Shown piece after piece: positions 58,401 through 64,000 of a DNA stretch of 64,000 nucleotides. Position 1 is the stretch's first letter, and every line of letters begins with the position of its first letter. Source of the stretch: Symsagittifera roscoffensis (taxonomy: Eukaryota; Xenacoelomorpha; Acoela; Convolutidae); assembly GCF_963678635.1 (NCBI RefSeq), contig NC_087071.1, forward strand, positions 38,153,858 through 38,217,857, written 5' to 3'. The notes under the pieces were generated by a model. The model saw only the letters and a program-made list of their open reading frames with translations, was not told the DNA's origin and made no database searches. A program made the translations under genes and the position numbers.

Positions 58401-60088
58401 TCGGAGTCAGAATGCACAACAACATCATCTATAAAGGGTAAAGGCAGATTAAAAGATTCATACACCCGTAAGACTCTACAATTGAAAACAACCCATCACA
58501 CTAATCGAAAGTTACACATTAACCGTATTTTCGCACAAAAAATGGTTCAGTACGAAGACAATTTTGACGATGATTCTACCCTTTCCCTTGTCATCCACCC
58601 ACAAAGCGATCCCGCTATAGGACAAGTAAAACTCAGCCATAATCTAATTTCAAATTTATTCGAAAAAGAAAATTGCCCATAAAAACAAGAATTTCCTGAA
58701 CTAAAAATCAAAAGACAAGTTACTCGATCACCTTTTACCAGGCATCAGTAATGATGCTTCACATTACGGTATATTTAATATTGAAATTCTACCACCGCAA
58801 TCATCAAATCAATCACCACGCTGAATACAAACAGATGATACAGAATCACTTTCTCAAAAATTTTCACATAATTTATCAAAAAAATACAACTTCAAATATC
58901 ACAAAGAGCAAACTGAATGTTCAAAAACGATATTTTTTCCATTTAAATTGTTTAGAGCTATGTTTCTGTAATAGAAACAAAAGAAACTTTTTGACACGCA
59001 ATAATACGAAGAAAAATATATCTTTTCTCACGATTTGTAGACTCAATTTGCGAAACACTCACTGACAAGGAAAAATCACAATTAATAAAATTTTGATCCA
59101 ATCATGATTCTTAGAGATTATTTTCAACTTAATTTAGACCTAAATTGACAATTTTTTGACCACAAACAAACGATGAAACAATATTTGAAGACAAAACAGA
59201 TTATGTATGGGACCCTGAATAATCTCATTTGCTGTTTTGTATTATCGGAGTCAGAATGCACAACAACATCATCTATAAAGGGTAAAGGCAGATTAAAAGA
59301 TTCATACACCCGTAAGACTCTACAATTGAAAACAACCCATCACACTAATCGAAAGTTACACATTAACCGTATTTTCGCACAAAAAATGGTTCAGTACGAA
59401 GACAATTTTGACGATGATTCTACCCTTTCCCTTGTCATCCACCCACAAAGCGATCCCGCTATAGGACAAGTAAAACTCAGCCATAATCTAATTTCAAATT
59501 TATTCGAAAAAGAAAATTGCCCATAAAAACAAGAATTTCCTGAACTAAAAATCAAAAGACAAGTTACTCGATCACCTTTTACCAGGCATCAGTAATGATG
59601 CTTCACATTACGGTATATTTAATATTGAAATTCTACCACCGCAATCATCAAATCAATCACCACGCTGAATACAAACAGATGATACAGAATCACTTTCTCA
59701 AAAATTTTCACATAATTTATCAAAAAAATACAACTTCAAATATCACAAAGAGCAAACTGAATGTTCAAAAACGATATTTTTTCCATTTAAATTGTTTAGA
59801 GCTATGTTTCTGTAATAGAAACAAAAGAAACTTTTTGACACGCAATAATACGAAGAAAAATATATCTTTTCTCACGATTTGTAGACTCAATTTGCGAAAC
59901 ACTCACTGACAAGGAAAAATCACAATTAATAAAATTTTGATCCAATCATGATTCTTAGAGATTATTTTCAACTTAATTTAGACCTAAATTGACAATTTTT
60001 TGACCACAAACAAACGATGAAACAATATTTGAAGACAAAACAGATTATGTATGGGACCCTGAATAATCTCATTTGCTGTTTTGTATTA
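58401..60088 (+). repeat. 844-bp tandem duplication inside copy B
   Basis: 58401-59244 is repeated at 59245-60088, with no difference found by eye. Copy A has one unit. The junction joins TATTA to TCGGAG; TC is shared by both breakpoints, a 2-bp microhomology. Confidence 0.9.
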
Positions 60089-61780
60089 TCCCGAATGATA
60101 ATTTAAACGCAGCGATGAATACTATATCCGTACGTAGAGATTGTTTTCAAAGATACCCAAACTCCATCATACTCTCTTAAGGAAGAAAGAAATGAAGCAC
60201 TACCTACAACCACACAAAAAAGTGTTTTTTCTATTTACCTAACCCTTACAACACCACATAACAAAAAAAATACTCCTTTCCCATGAGCAACAACACAATC
60301 AATAGTTAAACCACCGGTTATTGCCAAAAACTCGTAAATGGATTATCAAATATTTAGACATTTAGACCAATAACCTCAAAACGACAACTTAAAAAAAAGC
60401 AGTCAAATGGCAATAACTTTGCTAATCATAATTATTTTTTTTCACAAATATTAATATTAGCAGTAAAATGGCAAAACCCAATTCACAAACAAAAAATCAA
60501 CCCCAAAAACTTAATTATACTCAAGAAATACCGAAAACGATATCTCGATCTGTATTTTTCAATGATTAATAAAAAAAATCCGACAGACCGCATCGAAGAT
60601 TTCAGCAAAAAAAGTCCAACTATCAGGCAATTCACAAGAAGCCAGCCACATTATTCTGAAGATGAAAATTACTTTTATCATAAGCACCACTAACATAATA
60701 TTAACCACCGACACAATCACTGGACTAGTATAGATCAACCTTTCACTATCATCAACATAGAGAATATTTTTCCACCGCAAAATTTTTAAATCTTTTATGA
60801 ACTCTCAACAATCACGGCAATCACAACGACAAATTTTCAAAGGTACAATCTGGTAAAGCCTTGTAATATTATACTAAACAAATACTCAAGGTTATCAACC
60901 CGTGTCATTGAGAAACGAAACCCCATTACTTGACTACTTACAACATCACGATATTACAAAAAAAAAAAACTTACGAATTTTACACAAAAACCAAACACAG
61001 CAGAATCATTACAAACGACAATGAATCCATACCTTATGGGCGGATCATCTATAACATCCAATAAACCACTCATAAATTTTACAGGAACGGATCCTGAATA
61101 TTTAGTAGAAGACTGTTAAAAAGCTGTTAGTGCAATTTTAACTTTAAATTTAGGCCCAGAACCTATAAATGCACCTCTACATAAAAAATTGGATACATAG
61201 AAGTTCAGTATTAGTTCGAACCACGCTCGACGGTGCAGCTCACAATGGTTTTCAATTTTACCTTTAGAAATTAAATCCGACTGGAAACAATTTACACAAG
61301 AATTTTCAAAGATGATCGACTCTGAACAAAACAAACAACATTAAAGAGTTTTAGGCTCCCGAGCGAAACAACAAAACAAGTGCAGGAAGAAAATAAACTT
61401 CAATAAAAAGACTTAATCTCATAATACACATGATTAAAAAATACGGAAAAGGCAGAAATTCCAATGATGAGTACCTAATGTGACTCTAATACCACATTTA
61501 CAGAAAATTGCGATGAAAAAGAGAGCATCATATTCATCATCAATCCGAGTACCTGATATAGATTTCCAAAAAGTAGTAAAAAATTTGAAGAAGCTGAAAT
61601 CACAATGTAACTAGAGGAATCAGAAAAAATTTAAGACTACAATACGTAAGTAATGTCCAAACAACACATATTATTAATATCAAAGAACATGACAAAAAAT
61701 TAGCAGAAAAATTTACTCAGATCTTAAAAAATTATGAAAATAATCCAAAAATCAAAGGCAAACCATCAATCAAAAAATGA

Positions 61781-61822
61781 TGTGACTATTGTCGTAGATA
61801 TGGACGTAGCATTGCTGAATGC
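61781..61822 (+). pseudogene. gag zinc knuckle of copy B, His replaced
   Basis: Same knuckle as in copy A but the zinc-binding His codon CAT is CGT (Arg), giving CX2CX4RX4C. The TGA just before it is shared with copy A. Confidence 0.8.
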
Positions 61823-64000
61823 AGACAAAAATACGACGACAATTAAAAAATACTCCAAAAACACAAAGAACCAAGCAAATATTTTTATCAATGCAAGAAA
61901 AAAGATGAAAATTTACGAAATAAAACATTCAAAGTAAAAACAGCTCAATGAAACCACTCCCAACTAGCTATAATATTAACAGGTCACAATCTCCTTAATC
62001 AAAAAAATTTAAATGAATATCAACAGATCGACAAAACTCACGAAACAATTCATAAAGTAGATATAACAGATCGAATTGTCAAAACAATCAGTATCGAATT
62101 AATAACTCTAGAATCAACACTAATAGAATTAATTACTCAATAAAAGAAACCGTTTATATCTAAACCATCGGAAAAAAACTATTCGAAAGATCGTTCAAGA
62201 AAATCTTCGAAATAATCGAAACAGAAATATTTCAAATAATAGACCACAAAACAATTCCAACAATAGACCATGTAATAACTACTATAAAAATAGATCCCGT
62301 GAAAATTCTAGAAAAAGAAAAAACAACTATCAAAACAAACAAAGAAACTATTCCCAATAACATCAAAATAACTTAAAAGTTCAAACAAACAATTTTAAAA
62401 CTACAGAAGTAGTACACCAAAACATCAAATACAAATCAACCAAGTACAATCTACAAATGAAACAGGCCCAGATCCTCCAGGTATTGACAAAACAGAAACT
62501 TCAGTACTACATCTAAATCACATACAATGTGAAAGCTCAGAAGACGAAAGCAATACTGAAAACTAACTCATCATTACCACGCTTAAAATAAAACATGAAT
62601 ACAAAACACCAATCGAATCGAATTGTTATCATAAGATTTTATCATTTTAAATTCTCAAGAGCCAAATAACAACCAATATACCAAGAACTATACTCCACAT
62701 ATAAATGAAAACACCTCAAGTATGAATAATGTATACCAAAAACAGTAAATAAAAAACCACCACCAAAAGAAAAATTTGGATAATCCCACTACCTTTAGAA
62801 AGTTCAAACAACAAAAACTTTCAACCACTAGATCTTGAAATAGGTTCTTTAATCGGGTCTGGCGCAAAATCAATCATTACAAGATCCCTATATGGAATGA
62901 TATTCAAAATCTACGCCCAAAACTTCCCCTTATATAGCTTTTAGCAAACTAGCCACTGCAAAAGGTATAAGTTTAATTAAATATGGAAAAACTCAATTAT
63001 TCCTTATACCAACACAAACACTGGAACAAAATGAAATTCTTCTTAAATTATTCAAACAAATAATTCACATCACAGTTCCTAAACATAACTTAGTCGGAAT
63101 CCCATATATTTCTAAATAAATCCCAACTATCAACAGCAAAATGCAAATAAAAGATAAATATACAAAGCTCAATAATACATCCCTAACATTTTTGGTAAGA
63201 TTAAATAAATAACCCCCCTTTTTCCCAAATTTTATCCTATAAATAATCAACAAAGAAACATTTAAAACCGCTAACAAGAATTGCATATGATTTTTCATCA
63301 ACCAAGTTCATCAATATCATAACAATCAAAATACACAGAAACTATATATGTCTGACCTTGAAATCAAACCAATCCATAAATTTTTTAGATTGACGATTTC
63401 ATCTATCAGATACGCTAAAAATACAGATAGAGACACCATAGCATTATATGTAAATATTAACACACCATATAAAACTGCACTTACCTTTAGGTCTTTTAGG
63501 ATACCGTGAAACAAATGCTGCAGTTTATCCTAAACAGGTAAGATCATTCGGAGTAAATAAAACCTTAAAATCATTAGATTTTTGTCAATCAACAATTCTT
63601 AGCAAAAAATTATCTATTAATAATATTACAACTGATTCGAAAAAACACAATTTCTAATTTAAACCGATTTTCCAAATCTCAAAATTTAAAAATGAACAAG
63701 AACAATTTCTGACAATATTTAATTTTCAGCTTTCTCAAATTAACTAGCAAGAACTTGAACAAATAACAGAATTACTATTAATAATCCAATGGCTTACACT
63801 ACGTCAAAATTTGATGCTGGAAAATTACAATCACCATTACATCTTTCACTGAAACCCGACGCAGTTTTCAAAACACAACGCTCAATTAAAGTACCGATAC
63901 ATTTGCAAAACAAGTGAATAGACTTCTAGACATTCTCGAATAGTATGAAAATATTTCACCGGTAAACAAAGAACAGCAACCCAAAGGAAACACAATTATA

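Larger units (their letters stand above)
57284..64000 (+). mobile_element. Degenerate Ty3/gypsy-like retrotransposon, copy B (cut by window end)
   Basis: Collinear with copy A from the same first bases; position 64000 corresponds to about 55631 in copy A, inside the RT region. Only scattered differences are visible by eye. Most stops and frameshifts are shared. Private changes include the 844-bp internal duplication, His-to-Arg in the zinc knuckle and an extra T at about 63482 that breaks the linker frame. Confidence 0.85.

Noticed and set aside
58400-60090. CRISPR-like or satellite array
   Set aside because: Only two units of 844 bp, inside a retroelement; a simple tandem duplication.
49748-64000. 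Alternative genetic code to explain in-frame TAA/TGA in the retroelement
   Set aside because: The TCF exons use the standard code and the element also has frameshifts and a lost catalytic residue, so decay explains the stops.

Overview
The window is animal nuclear DNA: AT-rich, intron-rich, full of small repeats, and holding a clear metazoan Wnt-pathway gene. The taxon is not determined. The four-cysteine C-clamp in the TCF argues for an invertebrate or an invertebrate-like TCF.

Left 28 kb, minus strand. One TCF/LEF (pangolin-type) gene fills positions 1-28209 and runs off the left edge. I joined nine coding exons by hand from splice signals and reading phase: 28209-27652, 17099-16869, 16328-16199, 11799-11495, 11083-10910, 10281-10089, 9355-9188, 3819-3759 and 156-1 (partial). 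Every junction keeps phase. The predicted protein has a Ser/Thr/Asn-rich N-terminal extension of about 98 residues, a beta-catenin-binding motif, Asn/Ser/Gln- and Ala-rich linkers, an HMG box with its basic tail, a Gln/Met-rich segment and a C-clamp. The C-clamp is split by an intron. Its first half is a 61-nt exon that no simple ORF scan would show. That exon can base-pair with the next intron, and both skipping it and retaining the intron before it would give C-clamp-less proteins. A GTGAGT donor in a GC-rich patch at 29692 may end an upstream noncoding exon. The introns carry hAT-type MITEs, other terminal-inverted-repeat elements, a tRNA-derived SINE-like segment, minisatellites and a G-quadruplex hairpin.

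Three places hold TCF-type CAAAG sites beside GCCGCCG, the published helper site read by C-clamps. One is at the putative promoter, one in an intron and one about 6.5 kb upstream. This suggests that the gene regulates itself.

Middle, 29.8-49.7 kb. No intact gene was recognised. Short coding-like frames broken by frameshifts and stops lie mostly on the minus strand between about 37.5 and 44.9 kb. They look like a decayed multi-gene element or gene. Also present are fold-back repeats, a 200-N assembly gap and microsatellites.

Right, 49.7-64.0 kb. Two direct copies of the same degenerate Ty3/gypsy-like LTR-retrotransposon interior (gag with CCHC knuckle, protease, reverse transcriptase, RNase H) lie head to tail. 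They share many inactivating changes, including loss of the protease catalytic Asp. The second copy carries an apparently perfect 844-bp internal tandem duplication. No integrase and no LTR pair were recognised.
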